Assembly (NCBI RefSeq): GCF_963678635.1
Contig: NW_026971049.1
Span: forward strand, 1 to 60,000
Length of the DNA stretch: 60,000 nt
Direction: 5' to 3'
Source of the DNA: Symsagittifera roscoffensis
Taxonomy: Eukaryota > Xenacoelomorpha > Acoela > Convolutidae
In this document: piece by piece, positions 10,216 through 21,838 of the stretch
Layout of the letters: every line of letters begins with the position of its first letter
How positions within the stretch are numbered: the first letter of the stretch is position 1
Notes under the pieces: model-generated
The model's input: the letters and a program-made list of their open reading frames with translations, nothing else
Database searches by the model: none
What the model was told of the DNA's origin: nothing
Made by a program: the position numbers and the translations under genes

Positions 10216-11180
10216 ATGGAGAAAAAAACAGTGAAAGCTGAAACCGCAAAAAAAACACTTCTTAGATATTTTCGAATCGTAAACAATACAACAATCACCG
10301 AAAACTCTGATATTTTGAAATATCATATTCCAGAAACAAAAGTACACTTCATATCTTTAAGCCTGGTTACAATCGCATTTCATAGTTTAAATTCCCTACA
10401 TACGAAAAGACATGCAGGTTCAGAAAAAACATATTCAAGTTTTAATCAAAAATTTTATTTTCCAACATGTCAAATAACTAAGCCATTTTCCCACCAGAAA
10501 CAACCAGCAGAAAAACAAGACTGCAACGAACAAAATCTCTATTTCAAACTCGAAAAAAAAATTGACGCAAAAGGGACTATATCACGTTCTTCAGAAATAA
10601 CTTCGTATATAATGGTAATTTTTGATGCATTTACTTGTTATGTAGCACTCAACCCTGTACCTCATTTTATTGCTAAATATGCCTAAACAACGCTTTACGA
10701 ACACTGGTTGGGACAAATTGCATTTTCAGAAGTCTTTGTCACAGAAATCGTAACGTTATGTCGTCTTTATAAAATCATAACATCACACATAAGCACCGAA
10801 CATCTCTTGCCCCAGGGACAAATGGCTTAGTAGAAGGCATGAATCGTTCGTTACAAGACTATCTCCGATGTATTATAGATGGAAGTGATAGAAAATAAAC
10901 CGAATGCTCAACCGAAGTAAATTTATTACCATTAGCATATAATTCTCAAATACCATCAACTCCTAAAATTTCAACATACGACATAATGTTCACAACAAAC
11001 TCCTCGAAAATTGCACGACATAATGTTCACAGCAAACTCCTCAAAAATTGCACAAGTTTTTGTCATTCTTCAAAATGTTCAAATTGCTACAATTTATCAC
11101 TTCATACACATGATGAAGATCATTTTCAACACCCACAATACTCAGAAATAGCCTCTGAAACACATACAAAGAGATTTTAA
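10216..11180 (+). pseudogene. Integrase relic of gypsy A
   Basis: A 156-codon frame (10,216-10,686) has the zinc-domain side HAGSEKTYSSFNQKFYFP and the core start SYIMVIFDAFTCYVALNP, giving the first catalytic Asp. The region of the second Asp (about 10,720-10,760) is deleted or unreadable. The third motif survives as VEGMNRSLQDYLR near 10,827. Positions 10,986-11,180 give a C-terminal stretch with THDEDHFQHPQ. It is non-functional: a stop splits the core and one catalytic residue is missing. Confidence 0.83.
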
Positions 11181-11620
11181 ACCGAGATTACTAACATAAC
11201 GAAATTTATCAAAAAATTACTAAAAAACAATTACAAAAACCAAATGTTCAAACCCAATTAATTTCACGTTTTACAGCAGCATCCTAAATAAACATAAAAA
11301 CAAGTGCCTTGTTCCCAAATTTTGTAAACTAGAAACGAATATTTAAAAACTTAAAAAGTATCCAAAAATGACAATTTCAATTAATTGAAAAACCCCCAGG
11401 CGTTACATATAATTTTATTGACCCCAATAAAAAAGAAAACAATCATCAAAGAAACAATCTCTTACCATATTATCAAAAATTGTACGCACGCCCTTTGCGA
11501 ATTAACACAATTAAACTCCTTTACAGGACTAAATTTAGTTGAAAATGCCGCAGAAAATAACAACAGCAAAAAACGAAAAATTTCAATCAACCATTAATTT
11601 TACCCGATAGGCATAGAAAA
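11181..11620 (+). pseudogene. C-terminal pol end of gypsy A
   Basis: A 70-codon frame at 11,385-11,597 has SYHIIKNCTHALCELTQLNS and stops after ISINH. It lies where the integrase C-terminal region of element A should be and keeps the same A- and C-rich codon use. No domain can be named from motifs alone. Confidence 0.45.
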
Positions 11621-12720
11621 AATCCTTGAAAATACTCAGAAAGAAAGCACCAAAAATTCTGAATAACGAGTAACAGAAAAACGAAGAAATAATTGTAAGC
11701 TAAAAGAAAAACTTCAGTACCAGAAACAAAAGAAAAATCACAGCAACGCCAATCAACGTGTGTCGGAAACCGTCCAAGGAAAGATTATGAAAATTTTATC
11801 CCATAATTTGAATTAATGAAGAAAAAAAATTTCAGAATCTCCCCTGATTAATTGAGGCATATTTAATCTACTGTGAAATATGTTCTCGAAGATTCTTTAA
11901 CTCTCAATTCTGAACTAACTAGTTCAATTTCAGCCAATTAAAATAGATTCAAACATCACCCCATTTCAACACCATTATCATTAGCCGACAAACTTCTAAC
12001 TTCAAATAAGTATAAAAATATAGCTAGAAGACCTCCAGGTCGAAAATAAGCGATACCCTTATAAAAATTACCTATAACAAAAGCTACAGCCCTCTCCTGT
12101 CACTCAGTACAAAAATCAACAAAATTCTCTCAACTTATACCGCACTTTTCCCCAAAAGAGAAAAATCAAATAAGCACGAAGACCGAGTTCGACATGATCA
12201 TTTAGCCTACAGACATGATACCGCCCAAAAAATTTCTAAACGTCTAATAAAGAAAAACAACACTACGAAGTTCATTACCAAACCTCGGATTTTACTTCAC
12301 CAAAACTCTCCATATAAAACCCACTTGTCAACAATCAATGAACAGCCAACCACACTTTACTTCCAACCCAAAAAAAACTAAAAAATACTTCGACGAAACA
12401 AATCTTTTTTCAAATGCTTCTCTCAATTTCAGTTCAAAATATATTGAATATTCATTTCAACACATTTTTCAATTTTTGCGGCACTTTTCCATATTTTTTC
12501 ATCATCGACACTCTTGAAATAACAATCCTTCTTTTTTTATTTTTTGCAGGATATTCATAATTTTCTACTCTCTTAAAAAACCTACCACAATTGGGCAAAA
12601 ATCATTGGCCATACTCTCAGAAAGGAAATTTCACAACTCTTCAAATGCTACGACATTTATTAACAAGATTAATTTTTTCGTTTTTTTAATAATTTTTCTC
12701 GCTTTTCTGTCTCCCTAATT
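11621..12720 (+). other. No recognisable gene; possible splice acceptor
   Basis: This stretch is A-rich then T-rich and has no frame longer than a few dozen codons. A good pyrimidine-rich acceptor (run of T followed by TTGCAG) ends near 12,549, just before the env-like frame. In env-bearing gypsy elements the env message is spliced, so this acceptor may be meaningful, but that is inference. Confidence 0.3.
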
Positions 12721-12749
12721 TCTCACAATTTGCAAATGAATAAAAAAAG

Positions 12750-13214
12750 GCAAGTATTCCGTTCGCATTAACAGCCTTTCTTCTAACCATTTCTTTAGAT
12801 GAATACAATAAACATAAAAAAGAGAGGTTTAATTTTATAAAGGAACATATATATCAAACACATCCAAAACTGCAAATCAACAACCCACTAAACAATACCA
12901 CCAACTACTACATCTCAAGACCTCCCAACAGCACTATCATCTATTCAAACAACTCAATCCAAATAATTTCATTTGCAAAAAATCCCTATACATTTGCAGA
13001 ACGACACGCAGCATGATCCGAACCTTTAATAGCAGCTATTCGCCAAGCAAGCCTATGTGGACGACAATACTAACCAGCATATAACATCCTCCCCTCACTT
13101 CAACCAGATCTTAACGCAACTAGACAACCAATCCAAAATCAAAATCTAACATCTACAAACAAATTATTCATCCTCAAAGAAATCGAAAACTTGTAATATC
13201 TAAAGTTTGTTTTT
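12750..13214 (+). pseudogene. env-like secreted frame of gypsy A
   Basis: One reading frame from about 12,753 stays open to about 13,194 except for two stops (near 13,013 and 13,069). It starts with a hydrophobic stretch, IPFALTAFLLTISLDEYNKH, that looks like a signal peptide, and then has several N-x-S/T sequons (NNTTN, PNST, NNS). Position after pol, a splice acceptor upstream and the sequons together suggest a decayed envelope-type glycoprotein. No furin site or transmembrane anchor could be tied to it, because the frame runs into the tandem duplication. Confidence 0.38.
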
Positions 13215-14256
13215 ATTATACCTTCATCACCATCTTCGACCCCTTTGAATCTTTCTACTAACACAATCCGAAGTACCCCCATCACTACAGGCAATTTCCC
13301 AAGAAAATTTCCGAAATTTTTCATCGGACTATTAAGGGTCAACACTGACCTCCGAACAAATTCGTGAAAATCGTTTCAATCCCCCCACTTCAACACAACG
13401 TCTCCCACATTGGATGACACACGCATTCTACCGAGGCGAATCAATTTTAGTCAACGAACACATAGGTATTTCACCAGACACTTACTTATCATTGCCAGAA
13501 ACCCTATCATTTCAACAATAACAGGTCAAACACCAACCACAACGTTATCTCTAAATTTCCTTACAAAATTAGACAATCGATATCGAGAACTTTTGGGCAC
13601 TAATGTACTTTTATGATGAGATTCGATTACATTTTTAGCACCCCTCCCCTTTTTAGTCAATCTTTTGATGGTTATGGACATCATAATTGGGCACTAAACT
13701 TATTAAAAAATACTGACACGACATCCACAAAGATATACAAAAGCATAATATTCAAAGCCTTACTCACAATCATTTAACCATTAAACTCGAGATAAAAGTA
13801 AAACTAAACAATTTAGTTCATCGCCCACTACCATTATCTCCACCAAAAATAACAGCTCATTCATTGCCCCCTTCCATATACCAAACAGAACTTATCAACA
13901 AATACGACAGGTATACAAAGAAGACAATAGGCTACATAAATTGCTACATCCTCTTTTCAGGATTATCATGCAAAAGTGTACTTTAATAGTTTCCTTCCTT
14001 AAAACCCCTTTTCCCCTCGTAATTTTAGAATCCACATATCATCAAAATCCTTCCCTTCGAACAGGGCCACAAGAATTCCTGAAACACATAATGTTTGAGA
14101 AGCAAACCAACAAAAAACACTGCAGAAAAACGCAATTATTCAAATAAAACAGTGTAAATCCAAACCAAAAGACATAGAAACAACAAATATAGTAGCAACA
14201 CTTTACTCAAAAGCACGATCTACAAATCTAACAGGATGTATATTTACAGCAAATTT
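13215..14256 (+). repeat. 1,042-bp tandem duplication, copy 1
   Basis: This segment is repeated immediately downstream. The frames inside (13,410-13,616 and 13,941-14,147) are identical in both copies, and I find no base difference by eye. The junctions share TTT: it precedes copy 1 and also ends each copy. The content is a G-poor, decayed part of element A with no recognisable domain. Confidence 0.95.
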
Positions 14257-15298
14257 ATTATACCTTCATCACCATCTTCGACCCCTTTGAATCTTTCTAC
14301 TAACACAATCCGAAGTACCCCCATCACTACAGGCAATTTCCCAAGAAAATTTCCGAAATTTTTCATCGGACTATTAAGGGTCAACACTGACCTCCGAACA
14401 AATTCGTGAAAATCGTTTCAATCCCCCCACTTCAACACAACGTCTCCCACATTGGATGACACACGCATTCTACCGAGGCGAATCAATTTTAGTCAACGAA
14501 CACATAGGTATTTCACCAGACACTTACTTATCATTGCCAGAAACCCTATCATTTCAACAATAACAGGTCAAACACCAACCACAACGTTATCTCTAAATTT
14601 CCTTACAAAATTAGACAATCGATATCGAGAACTTTTGGGCACTAATGTACTTTTATGATGAGATTCGATTACATTTTTAGCACCCCTCCCCTTTTTAGTC
14701 AATCTTTTGATGGTTATGGACATCATAATTGGGCACTAAACTTATTAAAAAATACTGACACGACATCCACAAAGATATACAAAAGCATAATATTCAAAGC
14801 CTTACTCACAATCATTTAACCATTAAACTCGAGATAAAAGTAAAACTAAACAATTTAGTTCATCGCCCACTACCATTATCTCCACCAAAAATAACAGCTC
14901 ATTCATTGCCCCCTTCCATATACCAAACAGAACTTATCAACAAATACGACAGGTATACAAAGAAGACAATAGGCTACATAAATTGCTACATCCTCTTTTC
15001 AGGATTATCATGCAAAAGTGTACTTTAATAGTTTCCTTCCTTAAAACCCCTTTTCCCCTCGTAATTTTAGAATCCACATATCATCAAAATCCTTCCCTTC
15101 GAACAGGGCCACAAGAATTCCTGAAACACATAATGTTTGAGAAGCAAACCAACAAAAAACACTGCAGAAAAACGCAATTATTCAAATAAAACAGTGTAAA
15201 TCCAAACCAAAAGACATAGAAACAACAAATATAGTAGCAACACTTTACTCAAAAGCACGATCTACAAATCTAACAGGATGTATATTTACAGCAAATTT
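14257..15298 (+). repeat. 1,042-bp tandem duplication, copy 2
   Basis: This is the second copy of 13,215-14,256 at an offset of exactly 1,042. It ends in GCAAATTT and then continues into unique sequence (CTCAGAAATT). It carries the same two short frames. Confidence 0.95.
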
Positions 15299-15665
15299 CT
15301 CAGAAATTAAGAAAAATTGTTCAAAGTCTCAAAGTGAAATAAAAATAGGCTCGATCACGAATCTTGTTACCAAAGTTATATAAAAAGACATTTGCATCTT
15401 AATCCTGAAGATTGCAAAAATGAATTACAACTAATAAAGATAACCACAAAGAAAGGCACAAATCATAAACTAGGAATTTTTCAAGTCTTACCAGACTCTC
15501 CGCATCAAGCAAAATTAGAACCAAGGTCATATTAAGTTAGACGATCAATATCCGTACCACGGTGTACACGGACGTATAATTTATGATTTACATGACAAAA
15601 AATGGACTTTATAATTGGGCATTACTGAAATGTGGTACTGTGGACTCTATAATTGGGCCCTACTG

Positions 15666-15705
15666 AAATGTGGTACATGTCCCTGCAGACACATGTACCA
15701 CATTT
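15666..15705. other. Perfect 15-bp hairpin with 10-nt loop
   Basis: AAATGTGGTACATGT at 15,666-15,680 is the exact reverse complement of 15,691-15,705; the loop is CCCTGCAGAC. Just upstream, a roughly 35-bp motif containing TATAATTGGG and ending in ATGTGGTAC is repeated twice (about 15,605 and 15,645). Confidence 0.85.
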
Positions 15706-15984
15706 TATGTTGCTAAAATCCACGCTAGGATGATTAAGTTTCACCAACTTTTTTTTTACTCAATTCCTTTTGAGAAAGTCACCCTTGAAAGGTTTAGACT
15801 CAATAAGCAAAATTATAACAATATTAACGGTATTGTAATGAAATTAACACGTTTTCAAATTAACCCTGAAACAGAAGTAGCTTGTAAAGCTCTAAAACCA
15901 ATTTTCAAAATACAATATTCAAAAATTCTTGAAGAATACGAAAACTTTGGAATCAATAAGTTGGAATCACATTGGATTCAATAA
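15670..15984 (+). pseudogene. Unidentified frame in the 3' part of gypsy A
   Basis: A frame of 104 codons whose apparent start lies in the hairpin. It has a conserved-looking block, NPETEVACKALKPIFKIQY, and ends in ESHWIQ followed by two stops. I do not recognise the family. A diverged second copy of its beginning occurs at 16,191-16,460, so the segment was duplicated long ago. By position after pol it could be part of an envelope or accessory gene of element A. Confidence 0.4.
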
Positions 15985-16190
15985 TCCCTTGAATTTTATA
16001 GCTGACACAAAAATAAGAGGCTACCATCAAACAATGTTTTTCGGTGGGAAAATTCTACAAGAGAGAGTCCAATACAATTAACAGGTGACATAAGAGACGA
16101 TACTATACTGTTTCAATGAATACGCTTACATAGTAGAAATGATCAAGGATATTGCAAATCTACCAATCGAACGCAGGCAACCCTTGTTTG

Positions 16191-16460
16191 GTTCCCTGCA
16201 GACACATGTACCACATTTGATGTTGCTAAAATCCACGCAAGATTGACAAAATTTCACCAAACTTTTTTTTGACTCGACTCCTTTTGAGAAAGTCACCCCT
16301 GATAGAATTGGATCCAATAGCAAAATTATAAGTATATCAACTGTAGTGAAAACAAATTAACAAATTTTCAAGTTTACCCTGAAACAGAAGTAGCTTGTGA
16401 ATATCTAAAACCAATTTTAAAAAAACAACATTCAAAAATCCTTGAAAAAAAAATTTCGAC
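16191..16460 (+). repeat. Diverged copy of 15,678-15,960
   Basis: The bases from CCCTGCAGACACATGTACC onward match the sequence starting at 15,680, at an offset of about 515 bp. There are many substitutions and small gaps, and the same reading frame is visible in pieces (ILKNSQKSL against FKIQYSKIL). It is an older, imperfect duplication, unlike the exact one at 13.2 kb. Confidence 0.75.
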
Positions 16461-18540
16461 ATGAAAACAGGAAAACTAATTTTTAACGCAGCACACCCAT
16501 ATCAAAACCGCAATGATGAAAAACCTTATATCACAGTAACATTTCTAGAAACACAGAAAATCCTGGCTAAAAAAATCGCCGAGAATATTTAGATAGTACA
16601 CGATTACAAGAACTCTCAGCGATAAATAACACCTATTTTGGCGCAATCCACTTCGATACTCACCTCGACATGAAATTAGATTATACAAAAAGTAAAATTT
16701 TAAAAGAAAGGTCATTCTCTAAACTAGAAACACTCCATCACCTATGTGAATAACAACAATTACAAATACTACAATCACTCGCTTTAGCTTCATTAAAAGA
16801 CCCAAGCAGTATATTTATTATCCGGCAATAGATCTAACTCCATTGATTACGAAGTAATGATCCTTTCGTATTATAGATGCACTAGAAAAGTTGAACCACT
16901 ATATGTTTTTGAAGATAAGAAATGTTACAAACGATTACCTATACTCTATTAAAATAAGTTTATATTTTGTAGATACACTGTCACGACGCACACATTTTTG
17001 GGATACAGCTGCGTCACATGAATTTGAGTCACAATGTAGCACAGCTTAACACAAACGAAAAAAAATTATTATCATCTTAGCTTATACGCTGCACTAATTC
17101 CACCATTAAAGAAATGTTCACTCGGAAGCATTCGCGCTATACCTCGCAACCCTAACATAGACTCAGAACTATTATCGTATTTGTTCTAGATCAGATATAC
17201 AACACCACATTAGAACACAACAATCACAAAAACTTCTCACAAAAATGAAAACAATACAAAGACAGTCAATTGACCAAAAGTTACAAAAACTCGCTGGAAC
17301 AGCAGTCTTCTCAGATATTTAGACACAAGGTTACAGCGGATACTTTAAAAGTATTAGAGATTACATATATCTTAACGGTGAAAAATGCCGACCACAAAAT
17401 TTTTCTCCAATTATTATCTTCAGTTTTGTCTATCTAAAAATTAACTCCTAGTTTTTCTAGAATGGTCCTACTGTATATTAGAAAAACTGAGATTTTTATA
17501 CGCCATTTTTTTGGATTTCTCTTCTCCGTTTCAAAAGGTATCTAAAACACTCGTGCAATACATACACAAGTAAATAAACACGCAAAAGAAGCACACAGTT
17601 TTTTGCAGGATTTTTGGAATGTTTTCATTTTCAATTAAGAAAATTCTCCTTGACGCTCAAGTTAGCGAAAACCACAAAACAAACTATCTACTACACCAAA
17701 TGCATATGACAATCCACAACACAATATAATTTCAACTCCTACAGCACCACCTCCTTTATCCAGTCTACAACATAATCACGATTAGTCTTTAGTCCCAAGA
17801 AATTATAGAAACACTAGCAATCACGGAACATACCTCTCATGGTAATAGCTTATCTTGAATCCCAGTATCTTATAGCGCACACCAGTAGTCAAACATCGAC
17901 TACACATGTCAGCAAAGTGTAGAACAACGACACACAAAAAATTCTTGCTCTCAAAACAACCATTTTTGGCACACAATGAGCTGACAGAGTGGATCCGTCC
18001 ATTGTTCCCTTTCCTATCCATCTAACTTCCAACGCCAATCCTCCCGTATTTCTTTTTCAGACCTCACCTCTTTTCCACTAATCAATTTTTCTTCGCATGT
18101 CTTTCACATAGATAGTACTAAGTAAACTTCGATAATTTTTTTGCTACCGCATTAACAAACACCAAAGCATACGAATCATACTTTAACAAATTTAATTGTT
18201 TTTAGTTACATTACACTTCCTTACAACCAAGGAAAGCGAACTACACTGCTATCATGAAATCATGTTACGAACAAAAATAACACACACATACAGTATTATA
18301 TGTTTATACAATAACACTACACAACTAACATAGCAACACGTAATCCACAACATCGATTTTTGTTCATAAATTCAAAATATACTTCACCAGTTTTCTTAAA
18401 CTTCATTTAGTGCATAAAGTCAACTAATTTCCACGACATCCTCTGTAATTATGATCACGTTAGAAAGACGTTTGTATTCTGCCAACTAACCAATTCCTGC
18501 CCCATTGATCCATTGATGAGGATCCCCCACTAAGTATTCT
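16461..18540 (+). other. G-poor decayed sequence, no gene identified
   Basis: Broken + strand frames continue to about 17,400 (for example LQELSAINNTYFGAIHF near 16,605), still with the composition of element A. From 17,450 to 18,540 I see no coherent frame. This may include the 3' LTR of element A, but I could not find a partner copy in the window. Confidence 0.3.
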
Positions 18541-18542
18541 CC

Positions 18543-18556
18543 AACATATATATATA
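18543..18556 (+). promoter_or_regulatory. TATA-like box
   Basis: CATATATATATAG lies about 155 bp upstream of the ATG at 18,702. The spacing would allow a start site near 18,575-18,590 and a leader of about 120 bases. It could instead be the promoter of a retroelement LTR or a chance TA run. Confidence 0.3.
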
Positions 18557-18701
18557 GCCCATTGAAGTCACCATACTAGAATATATTCATCACAGCACTA
18601 ATTTCAATCATAAAATTTTAACTCAATTCGGAACACAAATCTTGAGTTCTGACTACAAACCAAAGAAGTAAAGATTCTCTGGCTCTGCTTCTGGAGTTTC
18701 T

Positions 18702-19143
18702 ATGGCCTCTGCTCAAACTAAAAACATAATCAGCATGCTTGCGATACTAATTGTAATTTCAGACACAATTCGAATTAACTTACCCTATGAGTTTTTCCCT
18801 GATGAAGGACCTTTGTAAGTATGAATATAATTATTTAAATAACAATTAAAGCAAAACACTTACTATTCTTTATGTATCTCTCACTTCTGTTTGAGTTTCA
18901 TCAGTCATTCAGCTAAAGGAACAGAAACCAAATTAAAAGCTCAAGGAAAAAAAAACAAAATAAATAAATTTGAAATTAAGGTACTTTTTTTGTGATTTTC
19001 TTTTGTAAACTTTAAATGACCTCTTGACTTACCCAAAATTCACACTCATTCCACCAAACTCGCACAACTCGCCCTCGTAGAAATGTTTTAAAAACGATTT
19101 TCAAATTTTAAATCTCACTGATAACATTTTAAACTTGTTTTAA
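18702..19143 (+). CDS. Possible small three-exon gene with N-terminal hydrophobic segment
   Basis: The ATG at 18,702 opens a frame with a hydrophobic segment, IISMLAILIVI, resembling a signal peptide. Exon 1 would end at 18,814 before GTAAGT. Exon 2, 18,905-18,980, follows a pyrimidine-rich CAG and stays in frame (HSAKGTETKLKAQ), then meets GTACTT. Exon 3 could run from 19,081 (after CTCGTAG) to a TAA ending at 19,143. The introns, 90 and 100 bp, are of plausible size. The predicted product of about 84 residues is short, basic and unidentified. Support is from splice sites and frame continuity only, so it may be fortuitous or belong to a retroelement. Confidence 0.3.
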
Positions 19144-19419
19144 CGCGTTTTAATTTTCCTTTAACCTGGTTGGAAGGATTTATATGAGTAAGATTAAACT
19201 AACTAACGCAGCCTACCGCCACAAAACCAACAGCAAGTATAAGAAAGTCCCATGGTACCCAAAACGGTTAAAATCTAGATTAAAACTGAAAAAATTATTG
19301 TTCTGAAACCTACTTTCAAGTGTTATTGAAACCAAATAAAACAAAAAAATGTCAAAAGAAGAACCCAAATTCACAATAATCTACTTTTGAGAGAAAGACA
19401 CAGATTAGATCAAAAAGTT

Positions 19420-19545
19420 GAACACAATAGGAGACTCTGACCAACGAGACGGTAAAATTATACTCCCTCACTGACCTCACCACTCAGTAGGACGTCCTGA
19501 GCATGCTCTATAGCCTGTCTAAACCACCGCGCTACAACCAGCCTC
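19420..19545 (-). repeat. tRNA-like SINE head (candidate)
   Basis: On the minus strand, GTAGCGCGGTGGTTTAGA and then CTGAGTGGTGAGGTCAG resemble tRNA D-arm or A-box sequence, and GGTCAGAGTCTCC resembles a degenerate B box. The parts do not fold into one clean cloverleaf, so a tRNA-derived SINE or tRNA pseudogene is more likely than a working tRNA. Confidence 0.3.
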
Positions 19546-19949
19546 ATGACCCACACTCTATTTTTGACGAGAGTTGATCTAAGTGAACGACGCTTTTGGG
19601 AAAATATCTAATAGAAAATCCTAACTAAAATCGATCTCAATAACAAGATGTAGATATAAAAATGCAATGTAAAAGATATCTCAGAGCACACCGAACGATC
19701 AGCAAGAGACCTGAAAACTCGATGACATTTCAAGTTTGGAATGGCAAATCTATTGGTTCGTTGCCGTAGTCACAACCCACGCAGGATTTAAAGTATGGAT
19801 TTAACATCGCAGCTTTTGAAACCATTGAAAAGATCGATGGCCAACTCGATACCAATCCTAGTCACTGCCACTTCACACAGAAAGGTCAAACTTGATGTTG
19901 CATGTAGTATCACCCTAAGTTTAAAGAAATTGACACATCGTTGTGTCGA

Positions 19950-20095
19950 TCTAGAATCTTGACCTAATCACTCAAGTCGACCCGCGATCAAATGAGACAC
20001 ACTTCTGAAACACGAACAACTAACCTTCTTTTCTCTACAAAAACAACTACATCTCTCCTTCCATCACGAAGTCACTGCTCTAACCACTCAAAAGG
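19950..20095 (-). repeat. Second tRNA-like head (candidate)
   Basis: On the minus strand TGAGTGGTTAGAGCAGTGAC (about 20,070-20,090) closely resembles an A box or D arm. GGGTCGACTTG near 19,975-19,985 is a weak B box. It shares the GAGTGG-x-n-AG core with the candidate at 19.45 kb, which suggests one SINE family. Confidence 0.28.
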
Positions 20096-20799
20096 AAACT
20101 CACCGTTCCTCACTACAAAAGAAAATTCATAAACTAAAAATATTCTGAACCCCGGATGGGTGGAACCAGTTCTAAACTAGTATTTACAACAAATTATATT
20201 ATTGATAAAATGAATCCTATAAAATATTACTAACTAATCAATCTTATTCCATGAATAAGACTGACAATTATTTGTAGTGTTGAAACTTCTTGTAGTTTCA
20301 GCACCAGAACAATTTGAATAAATCTTAGAAGACAGTTGTTCTCCTTTGGACAAGTTCCATAAACCTAACTCACCAATACCAGTATGCACTAGATCTATTG
20401 AGACTAGGATATATAATAGCAAGATTGAGATTGGTATTAGACTAAGAAGTTGCACGAATCTATCCGGCGGAAAATAAGATAGCTTGACGAAGAGACGGTG
20501 TGCTTTATCTGAAATTACTCTATGAAAAAGCTACATCTGGCTTAAATTCAACTTATTTATGCCTGGCGAATTGTCCCGCTATCATAATGTTTTCCAATTA
20601 AATCAAAGCAAACTAAACTTTTGTAATAATTCCGTGAACGAATGAAAACTTAGTCTAAAAATTTGACATTTTTGCACTCCAAATGTCATAGTTCCTTTCG
20701 GGGAGAGTTAAGGGGCATTTTAAACATTCAACAATCAGAGTTTGCCCTTGGCAAACTGGTAGTCTTGGTTATTTATATACGCTTACTTCAGAGATGCGA

Positions 20800-21310
20800 T
20801 GAAATTGTTAATCCGACTTTCGAAGAAAACGGAATATTTATGCTCGGTGTGTTTTTTTATTCGGTCAATTGCCGCCGATCGAAATAATAGTTTTCAATTA
20901 AAACTTTTTATAGCCCATTGAAGAAATCGACTTCTTGAGTTCAAATGAAGAAAGCTATTTTACCTCCGATTGTTTTTGTAAAGTTCTGGTGGTTTGGAAA
21001 TTGCCAAATTTGCCATGTTCTGGACGAAATTATGTGCGCTTTGAAAAAAAAATATTCATGTTGCTGAGAGCGTAACCGAGTTATTTATGCGTGACATTTT
21101 ATCGCGCACAACAAAATCGTTCCAAAGAGAATTGAGGCTAGCTAATTGATCACATAAATTTCTAACGACTCCAAATTTTACACTTTGCTTTTGTCCAAAT
21201 TTACAGGTTTTCAATGTTTTTTTCCCAAAAATTATTCTTTATGAATAAGGGGCAGTCAGAACCTTCAGGCCTTTGCCCTGATGTACGAGCAGTCTTGTTT
21301 ACTTCAAGAA
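20800..21310 (+). repeat. Dispersed repeat D, copy D1
   Basis: This segment matches the reverse complement of 34,600-35,056 and, in part, of 59,600-59,780. Shared landmarks are CCGACTTTCGAAGAAAACGG, GAGAGCGTAACCGAG and TACGAGCAGTCTTGTTT. Its class is unknown. A short frame at its left end (NPTFEENGIF) has a counterpart in the 59.8-kb copy (DPTFEDNYSD), so it may derive from a coding element. Confidence 0.65.
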
Positions 21311-21322
21311 AATTTCAAGAAA

Positions 21323-21342
21323 CGTCGTAATTGATTACGACG
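21323..21342. other. 20-bp palindrome
   Basis: CGTCGTAAT and ATTACGACG form a perfect 9-bp inverted repeat around TG. It lies just past the right edge of repeat D1; significance unknown. Confidence 0.6.
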
Positions 21343-21838
21343 CAAGCAATAATGATTTCTCAAAAAGTTCATTTTTTTTCTTTTTTTAGCATACTCCAGT
21401 TTTGTAAGGAAAAGTCATAATAAACTATAGATCAAAATCTTTTTTAGGTCAAATTACCCGCTGAACCAATTTTTGTTTGCCAAGTTTTTCACGCCTCATG
21501 TTCAAAAATTCCATTTAAGGTATCCCCATAATACTTATTTGTTTCAATTAAATTGTCATTACGCTAAGATAAATAAATGACCCTTGATTTTGATGATTAT
21601 ATATAATTAGGAAAAAAAGCTGTTCTGGGTTAAAAATTATTCCGTTATTATATCAGAAATAAACTAACATCAATTATTTCTCAGTTCCACTAACTATTCT
21701 TGCCTGACTTACAAGACAAAAAATAAAGGTAGTAAATGTACGTTTGGTTCTTGAAAATCTCAAATTCAACCTTTGTGAGTGATAAAAACGGTCTTTAAGC
21801 AGCGATTCAACGTTTTATTATTTACGTTTTCAACTTAC

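Larger units (their letters stand above)
1..17400 (+). mobile_element. Decayed Ty3/gypsy retrotransposon A, interrupted by element B
   Basis: Recognisable gag, reverse transcriptase, RNase H and integrase fragments follow each other in gypsy order on the + strand, with many stops and frameshifts. The left end and 5' LTR lie outside the window. The element is split by gypsy B at 3,077-9,239. Downstream of integrase the same G-poor composition continues through an env-like frame and further broken frames to about 17.4 kb, so I extend the element that far by inference. No LTR pair could be defined, and the right boundary is uncertain. The gag-pol part is secure; the 11.6-17.4 kb extension is not. 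Confidence 0.72.
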
